Shown here: one piece after another, positions 8,388-16,610 of the stretch
Layout of the letters: each line of letters opens with the position of its first letter
Position numbering within the stretch: position 1 is the first letter of the stretch
NCBI RefSeq assembly: GCF_002954775.1
Contig: NZ_PJME01000004.1
Coordinates: 124,001-188,000 of the forward strand
Direction: 5' to 3'
Length of the DNA stretch: 64,000 nt
From: Streptomyces geranii
GTDB taxonomy: Bacteria > Actinomycetota > Actinomycetes > Streptomycetales > Streptomycetaceae
Translations under genes and position numbers: made by a program
The notes under the pieces: generated by a model
What the model was told of the DNA's origin: nothing
Seen by the model: only the letters and a program-made list of their open reading frames with translations
Database searches by the model: none

Positions 8388-9335
8388 ATGGATGCCGAAC
8401 CGTCCCCCATGACGAGTGACAGGGAAGAGGGTGACCTTGAGGACGCAGTCGCCGTCTTCGTGCGGCACCGCAGCCGGCTCTTCGGAATCGCCTACCGGGT
8501 GCTCGGCAGCGCGGTGGAGGCCGAGGACGTCGTCCAGGAGGTGTGGCTGCGCTGGCAGCGGACCGACCGGTCCGTGGTGCTCAGCCCGGTCGCCTTCCTC
8601 TCCAGCGCCACGACCCGGCTGGCCATCAACGTCGCCCAGTCGGCGCGGGTGCGCAGGGAGACGTACATCGGGCCGTGGCTGCCCGAACCCGTCGACACCA
8701 GCGCGGACCCGGAGCTGGGCGCACAGCGCGCCGAGGCCCTCGAACTGGCCCTGCTGCTGGTGCTGGAGAGACTGAGCCCCGCCGAACGCGCCGCGTACGT
8801 CCTGCGCGAGGCCTTCGACTACGCCTATCCGGAGATAGCCCAGATCCTCCAGCTCAGCCTCGTCAACGTACGGAAGATCGTGAGCCGGGCCCGCAAGCAC
8901 CTTTCGGAGGAGCAGCGGGGGAGCGTGGACACGGCGGAGCACCGGCGGCTGCTCAGTGTCTTCGTCGCGGCGGCCAGGACCGGGGACGTGGCGTCCCTGG
9001 AGGCCCTGCTCACCCCCGACACCGTCAGCCTGTCCGACGGCAACGGCATGCGGGGCTGTGCGCGCATCCCGGTGCTGGGCCGGGCGCGGGTGGCCAAGAT
9101 GGTGACGTATCCGAGGCTGTGGCGGGACGCGGAGCCCGCGCTGGTCCAGGCGAACGGCTCCACGGGCGTGCTGGTGCGGCGGGAGGGCCGGGCCATCGCG
9201 TTCATGACCATGGCGGCCTCGGAGGCGGGCATCCACCAGCTGATGTGGGTGTTCAGCCCGGACAAGATCGCCGCGTTCCTCGGTTCGCGCGCCCGCTTCG
9301 CGGCGCCCGGAATCGCCGGGGCGGGCGGTGTGTGA
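8388..9335 (+). CDS. ECF sigma factor, ECF41/SigJ type (sigma A of this cluster)
   Basis: A 315-residue extracytoplasmic-function sigma factor. Region 2 is at about 20-85 (HRSRLFGIAYRVLGSAVEAEDVVQEVWLRW) and region 4 at about 125-180 (LSPAERAAYVLREAFDYAYPEIAQIL). Between them is the linker motif WLPEP (97-101), which marks the ECF41 group. The last ~125 residues are a SnoaL-like extension that replaces an anti-sigma factor in this group. Its two signature motifs are altered: DGGG reads DGNG, and NPDKL reads SPDKI. The start at 8388 is supported by an upstream GGAG and by promoter site 3. It is tail to tail with the second sigma gene. Confidence 0.9.
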   Translation: MDAEPSPMTSDREEGDLEDAVAVFVRHRSRLFGIAYRVLGSAVEAEDVVQEVWLRWQRTDRSVVLSPVAFLSSATTRLAINVAQSARVRRETYIGPWLPEPVDTSADPELGAQRAEALELALLLVLERLSPAERAAYVLREAFDYAYPEIAQILQLSLVNVRKIVSRARKHLSEEQRGSVDTAEHRRLLSVFVAAARTGDVASLEALLTPDTVSLSDGNGMRGCARIPVLGRARVAKMVTYPRLWRDAEPALVQANGSTGVLVRREGRAIAFMTMAASEAGIHQLMWVFSPDKIAAFLGSRARFAAPGIAGAGGV

Positions 9336-9344
9336 CCGGCGCTG

Positions 9345-10184
9345 TCAGGTGCCGGTCGGCCGGTTCCAGGAGCGGAGCTTGTCGGGGTTGAGGACGACCC
9401 AGACCTGGGCGACGTGCCGGCCGGCGATGTCGAGGCTGATGACGGCGGCGACCTGCCCGCCGTAGCGGACGACAAGGCCCGTACCGCCGTTGACGGCGTG
9501 CGTGGTCACCGTGGTGCGCGGGCGGTCGGCCAGGAGCGTCAGCAGACTCCGCGCGATCCGCCGGTTGCCGTGCACGGGCCTGGTCAGGGCCCGCACCTTG
9601 CCGCCGCCGTCGAAGAACGCGGTGGCGTCCGCGCACAGCAGTGACGCCAGCGACTCGGCGTCCCCGCCCGCGCAGGCCCGGCGTACGGCGCGGACGACGG
9701 CGTCCTGTTCGGCCGGTGTCGTGGGCCGGGAGCGCCGCAGCCGCAGACTGAGGCGGGCCCGGTCGGCCAGTTCGGCGCACTCCGGTTCCGTCCGCCCCAC
9801 GACGTCGGCGACCGCCTCCGGTGCCAGCCCGAAGACGTCGTTGAGCACGAACGCGGCCCGCTCGGCCGGGGACAGCAGGTTCAGCGCGTGCAGCAGCACC
9901 CGGCCGACCTCCTCCTCCAGCCGCGCCCCGGCGACCTCCGGCGTGCCCGCGCGCGGGAGGGCGAGCCGGCCCAGGCAGATCCCGCCCGCGGTCTTCGCGA
10001 GCCAGGACCGGGGCGCGGTGATGCGATGGCGCTCGGCGTCGGTCAGCGCGTACCACCGGCGGTAGGTCTCCTCGACGACCCGCTCCGCGCCGCCCGGACT
10101 GCCCAGCATCCAGTAGGCGACGTCCAGGAGATACCGCCGCTCGTCGAGCAGTTCCGCGATCGGCACCGCGTCGGCATGGTCCAT
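9345..10184 (-). CDS. SigJ-like sigma factor lacking the WLPEP linker (sigma B)
   Basis: A 279-residue protein with the same layout as the preceding sigma factor but with different losses. Region 2 is degenerate (LLDVAYWMLGSPGGAERVVEETYRRW, where AEDVVQE is expected). The WLPEP motif is absent, replaced by an Ala/Gly/Glu-rich linker. Region 4 (LSPAERAAFVLNDVFGLAPEAVADVV) is recognisable. The SnoaL-like extension is well kept, with FFDGGGK and the C-terminal NPDKL. ATG 10184 has AAGGG seven bases upstream. The degenerate region 2 raises the question of whether it still binds core polymerase and -10 DNA, or acts as a sensor or competitor; that is inference. Confidence 0.85.
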   Translation of the reverse strand: MDHADAVPIAELLDERRYLLDVAYWMLGSPGGAERVVEETYRRWYALTDAERHRITAPRSWLAKTAGGICLGRLALPRAGTPEVAGARLEEEVGRVLLHALNLLSPAERAAFVLNDVFGLAPEAVADVVGRTEPECAELADRARLSLRLRRSRPTTPAEQDAVVRAVRRACAGGDAESLASLLCADATAFFDGGGKVRALTRPVHGNRRIARSLLTLLADRPRTTVTTHAVNGGTGLVVRYGGQVAAVISLDIAGRHVAQVWVVLNPDKLRSWNRPTGT

Positions 10185-10228
10185 GCAGTGGCCCTTCTCT
10201 CCGAACCGTTTCCCGGCTCCGTCCGATT

Positions 10229-10255
10229 GACCGGACACCCGGGGACCTTGTGACA
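10229..10255 (-). promoter_or_regulatory. ECF41-type promoter (site 4) for sigma B
   Basis: On the minus strand TGTCACA (10249-10255), 16 bases, GGTC (10229-10232), 44 bases before the sigma B ATG. It is back to back with site 5, only 10 bp away. Confidence 0.8.
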
Positions 10256-10265
10256 CGGGCGGGAG

Positions 10266-10292
10266 TGTCACACCCGCGGCGCTTGCCCGGTC
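10266..10292 (+). promoter_or_regulatory. ECF41-type promoter (site 5) for whiB-like gene and qcrB
   Basis: TGTCACA at 10266-10272, 16 bases, GGTC at 10289-10292. The leader to the whiB-like ATG is 100 bases, the longest of the set. Confidence 0.8.
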
Positions 10293-10392
10293 TCATCTGA
10301 CAGCCCCCGCGAATTCCCGTGGAGCGGAGAAAATCCATGATCGCGTCTCGGGGCCTCCTGCCGAACGACGAACTCCGGAGGACTGATTCCCC

Positions 10393-10686
10393 ATGGCTGC
10401 TGACCGAGGCGACTATGCCGTGCGATGGCGCGAACGTGCGGCCTGTCTGCGCGTCGACGACCCCGATCTGTTCTTCCCCATCGGAACAAGCGGCCTGACG
10501 CTCACCCAGGTCGACGAGGCGAAAGCGGTCTGCCATCGCTGCCCCGTCGAGGAGCAGTGCCTCAACTGGGCCCTGTACGTGGGGCACGTGGAAGGAATCT
10601 GGGGCGGTACGACGGAGAGCGAACGCCGTGCGATGCGGCGCCGCGGACTGTGCCGGACCGGCGAAACGGTCACCTCGGCGGCGTGA
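10393..10686 (+). CDS. WhiB-like iron-sulfur transcriptional regulator
   Basis: A 97-residue Wbl protein, an actinobacterial family that binds a [4Fe-4S] cluster and the principal sigma factor. The four cysteines are present as C18, C47, C50 and C56 (the latter three as CHRCPVEEQC). The turn GIWGG follows, then a basic C-terminal stretch (ERRAMRRRG) for DNA contact. GGAGG lies upstream of the ATG. It sits downstream of promoter site 5 and 75 bases before qcrB, probably in one transcript. Wbl clusters sense O2, NO or redox state, which suits the neighbouring respiratory and NO-defence genes. Confidence 0.93.
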   Translation: MAADRGDYAVRWRERAACLRVDDPDLFFPIGTSGLTLTQVDEAKAVCHRCPVEEQCLNWALYVGHVEGIWGGTTESERRAMRRRGLCRTGETVTSAA

Positions 10687-10761
10687 CGGGCCGGCCGTGT
10701 TCCTTCTTCTCCTCGTGCCCTTCACGGGCTCTTTCGGCGATTCATGAATGGTGGCAGAGGC

Positions 10762-12411
10762 ATGGCTGACGGGATTCCGGAAAACGACGTACGGCCGGCG
10801 GCCAAGGGCGAAAAGGTCGCCGAATGGTTCGGCGGACGCCTCGGTGTTCCCGGCTCGGTCCGGGCGAAAGCGCGGAAGGCGTTCCCGGACCACTGGTCGT
10901 TCCTGCTGGGCGAGATATGCCTCTACAGTTTCGTCGTCATCGTCGTGACCGGCGTCTATCTGACGCTGTACTTCCACCCCTCCATGGCACAGGTCGAGTA
11001 CCAGGGCAGTTACGAGCCGCTCCGGGGACAGTTGGTGTCGGAGGCGTTCGACTCGACGATGCACATCTCCTTCGACGTCCGGGGCGGACTGCTGATCCGG
11101 CAGGCCCACCACTGGGCGGCGCTCGTGTTCGTCGCCGCGATGCTCGCGCACATGATGCGGGTGTTCTTCACCGGCGCCTTCCGCAAGCCCCGCGAACTCA
11201 ACTGGACGTTCGGTTTCCTGCTGCTGGTCCTCGGCATGTTCGGCGGCCTGACGGGCTACGACCTCCCGGACGACCTGCTGTCCGGCACGGGACTCGCCGT
11301 CGTGAACGGCACCATCCTGTCGATCCCGATCGTCGGCACCTACCTGTCGATGTTCCTCTTCGGCGGCGAGTTCCCCGGCGAGGACCTGGTGGCCCGCTTC
11401 AACACGATCCACGTACTGATCATCCCGGCGCTGATGGTGGGGCTCCTGATCGCCCATCTGATCCTGGTCCTGCTGCACCGGCACACGCGCTACCCGGGTC
11501 CGGGACGGAACAACAGGAACGCCGTGGGCCTGCCGCCGAAGGTAAAGGCCCTGAAATCCGCGGGGTTCTTCTTCCTGGTCTCCGGTGTCGTCTTCGTGAT
11601 GGCGGCCCTCGCACAGATCAACCCCGTCTGGCTGTACGGCCCTTACCGCCCCGACCAGGTCTCGGCCGGGTCGCAGCCCGACTGGTACATGGGCGTGGCG
11701 GACGGGCTGCTGCGGGTCATGCCGGGCTGGGAGGTCACCCTCGGGGGCCACACCCTGGCCCTGGACAACCTGATCCCGCTGCTGGCGGGCGTCGGTTTCT
11801 TCCTCGCCCTGGGCGCCTACCCGTTCATCGAGGCCTGGGTGACCGGCGACGACCGCGACCAGCACCTTCTCGACCGGCCGCGCAACCGGCCGGTGCGGAC
11901 GGCACTCGGGGTCGCGTGGCTCAGCTTCTACCTGGTGGCGCTGATCGGCGCCGCGAACGACATCATCGCCCTCCGCCTCCATGTCTCCGTCAACGCGGTG
12001 ACCTGGGCGGTCCGTATCGGCCTGTTCGTCGTGCCGGTCGCGGCCTTCGTGGTGGCGAAGAGGTTCGCCCTCGGCCTGCAGCGCCGGGACCGGGACAAGG
12101 TGCTGCACGGCCGCGAGACCGGCATCGTCAAACGGCTGCCGCACGGCGAGTTCGTCGAGGTGCACGAGCCGCTCGGCCGGGAACAGCTCCACGCCCTCAC
12201 CCGGCACGAGCAGTACGAGCCGATCGGCCCGGGTCCCTCCGCGAACGGTCCCTCCGCGAACGGCGACGGCCCGAAGGCCGGAGCGCGGTTCGCCCGGCGG
12301 CTGCGCGTCAGGCTCAGCCGCGGCCTCTACGGCGAGGGCACGCAGATCGCCAAGCCGACCGCCCAGGAGTACCGGGAGTACCAGGAGATCACCGGCGAAC
12401 ACCGGGGCTGA
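10762..12411 (+). CDS. qcrB: Cytochrome b subunit of the bc complex (orphan QcrB)
   Basis: A 549-residue cytochrome b of actinobacterial type, a membrane protein that oxidises quinol at the bc1 complex. It has eight or more hydrophobic helices. The haem-ligand histidines fit RQAHHWAALVFVAAMLAH (first pair) and IHVLIIPALMVGLLIAH (second pair). The Qo-site PEWY motif appears as PDWY (QPDWYMG). The C-terminal cytoplasmic extension ends in a basic, Tyr-rich tail and contains a 15-bp tandem repeat encoding GPSAN twice. In most streptomycetes qcrB lies in qcrCAB; here there is no qcrA or qcrC, so this is probably a second copy. ATG 10744 is an alternative start; 10762 has a better-spaced GGTGG. Confidence 0.9.
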   Translation: MADGIPENDVRPAAKGEKVAEWFGGRLGVPGSVRAKARKAFPDHWSFLLGEICLYSFVVIVVTGVYLTLYFHPSMAQVEYQGSYEPLRGQLVSEAFDSTMHISFDVRGGLLIRQAHHWAALVFVAAMLAHMMRVFFTGAFRKPRELNWTFGFLLLVLGMFGGLTGYDLPDDLLSGTGLAVVNGTILSIPIVGTYLSMFLFGGEFPGEDLVARFNTIHVLIIPALMVGLLIAHLILVLLHRHTRYPGPGRNNRNAVGLPPKVKALKSAGFFFLVSGVVFVMAALAQINPVWLYGPYRPDQVSAGSQPDWYMGVADGLLRVMPGWEVTLGGHTLALDNLIPLLAGVGFFLALGAYPFIEAWVTGDDRDQHLLDRPRNRPVRTALGVAWLSFYLVALIGAANDIIALRLHVSVNAVTWAVRIGLFVVPVAAFVVAKRFALGLQRRDRDKVLHGRETGIVKRLPHGEFVEVHEPLGREQLHALTRHEQYEPIGPGPSANGPSANGDGPKAGARFARRLRVRLSRGLYGEGTQIAKPTAQEYREYQEITGEHRG

Positions 12412-12432
12412 CACCCCTGGGCGGGGGAACCG

Positions 12433-13122
12433 TCAGTACCCGCCGGCCGTGTCCGACGCGGCCTCGGCGAGGACCCGCTCCAGGTCGGTGAGGTCACCGG
12501 TCCCGGCCGCCGCGAGGAAGGTCTCGACGAGCCGCCGGTGCGCGACCGAGTCCACGGGCTGTCGGCGGTGGCCGGAGACGAGCCGCTGCTGGGCGCGGAC
12601 GACCTGCTGCCGCGCGTTGGCGGCGCTCAGCCCCAGCACCTCGGAGATCCGCCCGTACGGACAGCCGAACCCCTCGCGCAGGACATAGGCCGCGCGCTGC
12701 CTGGGCGTCAGTGTCTCCATCAGCAGGAGCACAGCCCGCTCGACGGCGTCCCGCCGCTCGGCCACCGCCTCCGGGGTCACCCGGTCGTCCAGCAGGTCCG
12801 GGAGCCACGGGCTGGCGCAGGACTCCCGGCGCCGCCAGGCGGACTGGACGACGTTCAGGGCCAGCCGGACGGTCGTCGTCCTGAGCAGCGCCGACGGGTT
12901 CAGGACGAGCGCGCGGTCCGTGCGCTGCCAGCGCAGCCACGCCTCCTGGAGGACGTCCTCGGCGTCGTTCGCGTCGCCGAGGATCCGGTTGGCGATCCGG
13001 AACAGCCCGGGTCTGGCGCGCACGAACACCGACGTCGCGGTTTCCAGGTCACCGAGGACCGGGCCGGCCGTCGTAGCGGCTGCCTCGCGGCCCTGCCCGA
13101 CTGAGGGCGCATACGTGTCCAC
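12433..13122 (-). CDS. ECF41-like sigma factor with truncated C-terminal extension (sigma C)
   Basis: A 229-residue sigma factor. Region 2 is intact (RPGLFRIANRILGDANDAEDVLQEAWLRW). The linker reads WLPDL instead of WLPEP. Region 4 is intact (LTPRQRAAYVLREGFGCPYGRISEVLGLS). The protein stops about 25 residues into the SnoaL-like domain (HRRLVETFLAAAGTGDLTDLERVL, then a short end), so DGGG and NPDKL are missing. In ECF41 proteins this extension regulates activity, so a short form might be constitutively active; that is inference from the family. GTG 13122 has GAGGAG six bases upstream. No TGTCACA box precedes it, unlike the other two sigma genes. It is tail to tail with qcrB. Confidence 0.88.
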   Translation of the reverse strand: MDTYAPSVGQGREAAATTAGPVLGDLETATSVFVRARPGLFRIANRILGDANDAEDVLQEAWLRWQRTDRALVLNPSALLRTTTVRLALNVVQSAWRRRESCASPWLPDLLDDRVTPEAVAERRDAVERAVLLLMETLTPRQRAAYVLREGFGCPYGRISEVLGLSAANARQQVVRAQQRLVSGHRRQPVDSVAHRRLVETFLAAAGTGDLTDLERVLAEAASDTAGGY

Positions 13123-13271
13123 GACCGGCTCCTCTGCTCCGGGGACAACGGCTCAGGGACTGCGCTCCCAGCGTCACGCCCGGGTGTCCCCGAGCGCGCC
13201 CCGTGGAACCCGTAGGACGACCCGTGGTCGTGCCCCGGCACACCCCTGGCCGGGCCGCCGGCACGGGTGCC

Positions 13272-13298
13272 TGTCACACCTTCGGTACGTGCCCTGTC
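13272..13298 (+). promoter_or_regulatory. ECF41-type promoter (site 6) for the HSL-type hydrolase
   Basis: TGTCACA at 13272-13278, 16 bases, TGTC at 13295-13298, then ATAC. It is 45 bases before the ATG at 13344. Confidence 0.78.
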
Positions 13299-13343
13299 AT
13301 ACGGGTGACGTGGGTGATGCCCGCCGACCCGAGGAGTGCCGTG

Positions 13344-14294
13344 ATGACGAAGCACGTTCTTGAGACCGCGGCTCAGGAACTCGCGGACACGACGTCCGTC
13401 CCGCCCTTCCCGCACGAGCTGGGCCCCGAGGGCGCCCGCAAGTTCCTGGACGCCCTGCAGTCGGCGCCCGTGGCCGGGCCCGAGGTGGAGGAGCGGTGGC
13501 TCACGGTGCCCGCCGGGACAGGCGACGTACCCGTCCGGATCGTGCGGCCCGTCGGCTGCCCGGGGCCCCTGCCGGTCGTCCTGTACCTGCACGGCGGGGG
13601 CTGGGTCATGGGCAACGCCGGCACCCATGACTGGCTGGTGCGCGAGCTGGCCGTCGGGGCGCGTGCGGCCGTCGTCTTCGTGGAGTACGACCGGGCGCCC
13701 GAGGCCAGGTACCCGGTCGCCCTGGAGCAGGCCTACGCGACGGCCCGCTGGATCACCGGGCAGGGCGCGGCGTCCGGCCTGGACGCCGCCCGGCTGGCCG
13801 TCGCCGGGGACTGCGCGGGCGGCAACCTGGCCGCGGCCCTCACCCTGCTGGCCAAGCGGCGCGGGGACGTGACCTTCGTGCACCAGTCGCTGTACTACCC
13901 GGTCACCGACGCGGCCCAGGACACCGCGAGCTACCGGGAGTTCGCGGACGGCCCCTACCTCACGGCGCGGGCCATGGCCTGGTTCTGGGACTGCTACACC
14001 ACCGACCCGGCCCAGCGCGCGGAGATCACCGCCTCACCGCTGCGGGCCGGCCTGGCCGAGCTGGCGGGGCTGCCGCCCGCGCTCGTCATCGTCGACGGCG
14101 GCGACGTACTGCGGGACGAGGGCGAGGCGTACGCCCGCAGGCTCACCCAGGCCGACGTACCCACCGTGAGCATCCGCGTCAACGGCGCCCCGCACGACTT
14201 CATGATGCTCGACGCCCTCCGGGGCACCCGGGCGGCCACGGCCGCGCTGGACCAGGCGATCCACACCCTGCGCACCGCCCTCCACACCGTGTGA
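13344..14294 (+). CDS. Alpha/beta hydrolase, HSL family, with cysteine nucleophile
   Basis: A 316-residue alpha/beta hydrolase of the hormone-sensitive-lipase type. The oxyanion motif HGGGW begins at residue 83 (LYLHGGGWVMGN). The nucleophile elbow, normally GDSAGG, reads GDCAGG, with TGC at 13812-13814 giving Cys157. The acid (DVLRDEG) and histidine (NGAPHDFMML) positions are in place, so a Cys-Asp-His triad is likely, as in dienelactone hydrolases. The start is ATG 13344 with GAGGAG seven bases upstream; earlier in-frame starts would lie at or before the promoter. The substrate is unknown. The rest of the fold looks intact, which argues against simple decay. Confidence 0.9.
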   Translation: MTKHVLETAAQELADTTSVPPFPHELGPEGARKFLDALQSAPVAGPEVEERWLTVPAGTGDVPVRIVRPVGCPGPLPVVLYLHGGGWVMGNAGTHDWLVRELAVGARAAVVFVEYDRAPEARYPVALEQAYATARWITGQGAASGLDAARLAVAGDCAGGNLAAALTLLAKRRGDVTFVHQSLYYPVTDAAQDTASYREFADGPYLTARAMAWFWDCYTTDPAQRAEITASPLRAGLAELAGLPPALVIVDGGDVLRDEGEAYARRLTQADVPTVSIRVNGAPHDFMMLDALRGTRAATAALDQAIHTLRTALHTV

Positions 14295-14305
14295 GCCGGA
14301 AGGTG

Positions 14306-14332
14306 TGTCACAGGTCGGACGGGAGTCCGGTC
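14306..14332 (+). promoter_or_regulatory. ECF41-type promoter (site 7) for the patatin operon
   Basis: TGTCACA at 14306-14312, 16 bases, GGTC at 14329-14332, then CTAC. It starts 12 bases after the hydrolase stop and 71 bases before the patatin start. Confidence 0.8.
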
Positions 14333-14403
14333 CTACTTGCGTAACCACCCGCGATTCAGCTGCCGCGACCGCTTCAACGCCCTGGTGAGAAAGGTTGATC
14401 ATC

Positions 14404-15384
14404 GTGAGGGTCACTCGTCGAGGACAGGCCCCATGGAAACGCTTCGGCTTCGGCGGCCACCCGGCGCCTACCGAGCCGGAGCCGACCGGTCTGCACTCCC
14501 TGCCCCGCCCCGTGGCGGTCGTGGTGGGCGCCGGTGGTGTGCTCGGGGCGGCACACGTCGGTGTCGGGTACGCGCTGGAGAAACGCGGCTTCGTCCCCGA
14601 CATGATCATCGGAACCTCGGTGGGCGCCCTCAACGGAGCCATCGCGGCGGCCCACCCCGACCGGGCCGCACCCTGGCTCGACCACGTGTGGACCCAGCTG
14701 CGCCGCCGCGAGGTGTATCCGCTCGGCTACCTCTCCTCACGGACCAGCATCTTCACCGACCGCGGCCTGCGCCGCCTGATCGCCCGGGCCGGGCTGCCCG
14801 AACGGATCGAGCAACTCGCCGTCCCCTTCACCGCCGTGGCCATGGACCTCGTCACCGGCGCCCCCGTGCTGCTCGACAGCGGAGACCTGGAGTCCGCGCT
14901 GCTGGCCAGCGCGGCCATCCCCGGGGTGCTGCCGCCGGTCGAGCGCGGAGGCCGCACCCTCGTCGACGGCGGGGTCGTCGCCTACGTCCCTGTACTCGCC
15001 GCCCAGCAGGCGGGCGCCGCCAGTGTCGTCGTCGTGGCGACCGGGCCGGAGACCTCGCCGCTGCGCCCGGTCGACCCGCGCCGACGCGCCGGGGCGGTCG
15101 CCTCCCGGGCCGGGCTGCTGCTGTTGCGCCACCAGATCGAGCGCGATCTGCACGAAGTGTCCCGGCACTTGCCGACCGTGGTGCTCCCCACCGGCATCGA
15201 GACCTGGCCCGCCCCCTGGGACTTCCGCCACTCCCAGCGGCTGATCGGCACCGCCTCCGACACGGCCGGGCGCTTCCTCGACGGTCTGCGCGTCAGCGGT
15301 CCTGGCCTCTACCGGGTCGACCCGGCGGCATCCGTCCCGCTCGGCGGGGCGACCACTTCGTCCACCTTGGAGGCCGGCCTGTGA
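14404..15384 (+). CDS. Patatin-like phospholipase
   Basis: A 326-residue patatin-family lipid acyl hydrolase. The glycine-rich oxyanion region is VVGAGGVLGAAH, the nucleophile serine is in GTSVG (IIGTSVGALNG), and the catalytic aspartate is in LVDGGVV, so the Ser-Asp dyad is complete. There is no signal peptide, so it acts in the cytoplasm or on the inner leaflet. GTG 14404 is chosen because GAGAAAGG lies nine bases upstream; TTG 14395 would be too close to that site. It is the first gene of a four-gene operon in which each gene overlaps the next by four bases, with a glycosyltransferase next, so a role in lipid turnover or glycolipid remodelling is likely. Confidence 0.88.
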   Translation: MRVTRRGQAPWKRFGFGGHPAPTEPEPTGLHSLPRPVAVVVGAGGVLGAAHVGVGYALEKRGFVPDMIIGTSVGALNGAIAAAHPDRAAPWLDHVWTQLRRREVYPLGYLSSRTSIFTDRGLRRLIARAGLPERIEQLAVPFTAVAMDLVTGAPVLLDSGDLESALLASAAIPGVLPPVERGGRTLVDGGVVAYVPVLAAQQAGAASVVVVATGPETSPLRPVDPRRRAGAVASRAGLLLLRHQIERDLHEVSRHLPTVVLPTGIETWPAPWDFRHSQRLIGTASDTAGRFLDGLRVSGPGLYRVDPAASVPLGGATTSSTLEAGL

Positions 15385-16610
15385 GCACCATCGCGTTCCT
15401 CAACATCGGTATGCACGGCCATGTCAACCCGACGCTGCCGGTCGTCGCCGAACTCGTCCGGCGCGGCCACACCGTCACCTACCACTCCTCGCCGGAGTTC
15501 CGGGACGAGATCGAGGCCGTCGGCGGCACCGTGCACCTCTACCGGGGCGGCGACCAGGCCTTCCCCGACCCGCCGACCCCGCTCACCTGGATGGAGGCGC
15601 TCGCGAACACCACCGTCCGCCGGCTGCCCGCCGTGCTCGACGACCTCCGGGCCGGACGGCCCGACGTGATCGTCCACGACAGCGCCTGTCTGTGGGGCGC
15701 CGTCGCCGCCCGTGAACTCGGGATCCCGGCCGTCTCGTCGTTCACCACCTTCGCCTTCAACCGGCATGTGCGGAGCCCCACCCGCGCCTCCCGGGACCTG
15801 CTGGCCGCCGCGGCCGGCCGGCCCCGCAGCCTCCAGGGCTATCTGCGGGCCCGGTGGCAGCTGCGCCGGCGCTTCGCCACCGGCGGGCTGCCCCTGTTCG
15901 ACGTGGCGGACATCCGCCAGCCCCTCAACCTCGTCTACACCGCACGGGAGTTCCAGCCCGCAGCCGAGGACTTCGACGACTCCTACCGCTTCGTCGGCCC
16001 GAGCATCGGCGCCCGCCCCGCCGATCCGTCCTTCCCCTTCGACCGGCTCCAGGACCCGGTCCTGTACGCCTCCCTGGGCACGGTGTTCAACGCCGACCCG
16101 CAGCTCCTGCGCACCTTCGCGACCGCGCTCGCCCCGCTGGGCGGCACCGTGATCGTGTCCACCGGCCAGAGCGACCCCGACGCGCTCGGCCCGCTGCCCG
16201 CCAACGTCCTCGCCCGCCGCTTCGTACCGCAGCCCGAGGTGCTGGCCCGCGCGGCCCTCTTCGTCACCCACGGCGGCATGAACAGCGTCAACGAGGCCCT
16301 GTATGCGGGGGTCCCGCTGCTGGTCGTCCCGCAGGGCGCCGACCAGCCCATGGTCGCCCGGCGCGTCGCCGAACTCGGCGCCGGTCTGTCGCTGCGCACC
16401 GAGGACGTCGGGCGGAGCACCGTCCGCGCGCTGGCCCGGCGGCTGCTCCACGAGCCCGGGTTCCGGGCCGCCGCGAGCGACCTCAAGGCCGCCCAGCACC
16501 AGGCGGGCGGCTACCGGCGGGCCGCCGACGAACTGGAGCGGTACGCGAAGGCGGGCGGCCCGGACCGGCGGCCGGTGCCCGTCGACCGGCGGGGCGGGGC
16601 CGGCCGATGA
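15381..16610 (+). CDS. MGT-type (GT1) glycosyltransferase
   Basis: A 409-residue GT-B glycosyltransferase of the macrolide/UGT-like GT1 family. It opens with IAFLNIGMHGHVNPTLPVVAELVRRGHTV, where the histidine of MHGH is the usual catalytic base. The C-terminal donor site is FVPQPEVLARAALFVTHGGMNSVNEALYAGVPLLVVPQGADQ, containing the HGG and DQ positions of the sugar-nucleotide motif. GTG 15381 overlaps the patatin stop as GTGA. The acceptor is not evident: there is no antibiotic pathway nearby, and the lipase partners suggest a lipid or isoprenoid acceptor. That is inference. Confidence 0.9.
   Translation: MSTIAFLNIGMHGHVNPTLPVVAELVRRGHTVTYHSSPEFRDEIEAVGGTVHLYRGGDQAFPDPPTPLTWMEALANTTVRRLPAVLDDLRAGRPDVIVHDSACLWGAVAARELGIPAVSSFTTFAFNRHVRSPTRASRDLLAAAAGRPRSLQGYLRARWQLRRRFATGGLPLFDVADIRQPLNLVYTAREFQPAAEDFDDSYRFVGPSIGARPADPSFPFDRLQDPVLYASLGTVFNADPQLLRTFATALAPLGGTVIVSTGQSDPDALGPLPANVLARRFVPQPEVLARAALFVTHGGMNSVNEALYAGVPLLVVPQGADQPMVARRVAELGAGLSLRTEDVGRSTVRALARRLLHEPGFRAAASDLKAAQHQAGGYRRAADELERYAKAGGPDRRPVPVDRRGGAGR

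Noticed and set aside
9253..12414. 1053-codon minus-strand frame across sigma B, whiB and qcrB
   Set aside because: It crosses three well-supported genes and two promoters; its sequence is low-complexity shadow.
13123..13271. ECF41-type promoter for sigma C
   Set aside because: Only CGTGACGC-like fragments occur on the minus strand; no TGTCACA with N16 spacing.
14395..14403. TTG 14395 as the patatin start
   Set aside because: It touches the GAGAAAGG ribosome site; GTG 14404 has proper spacing.
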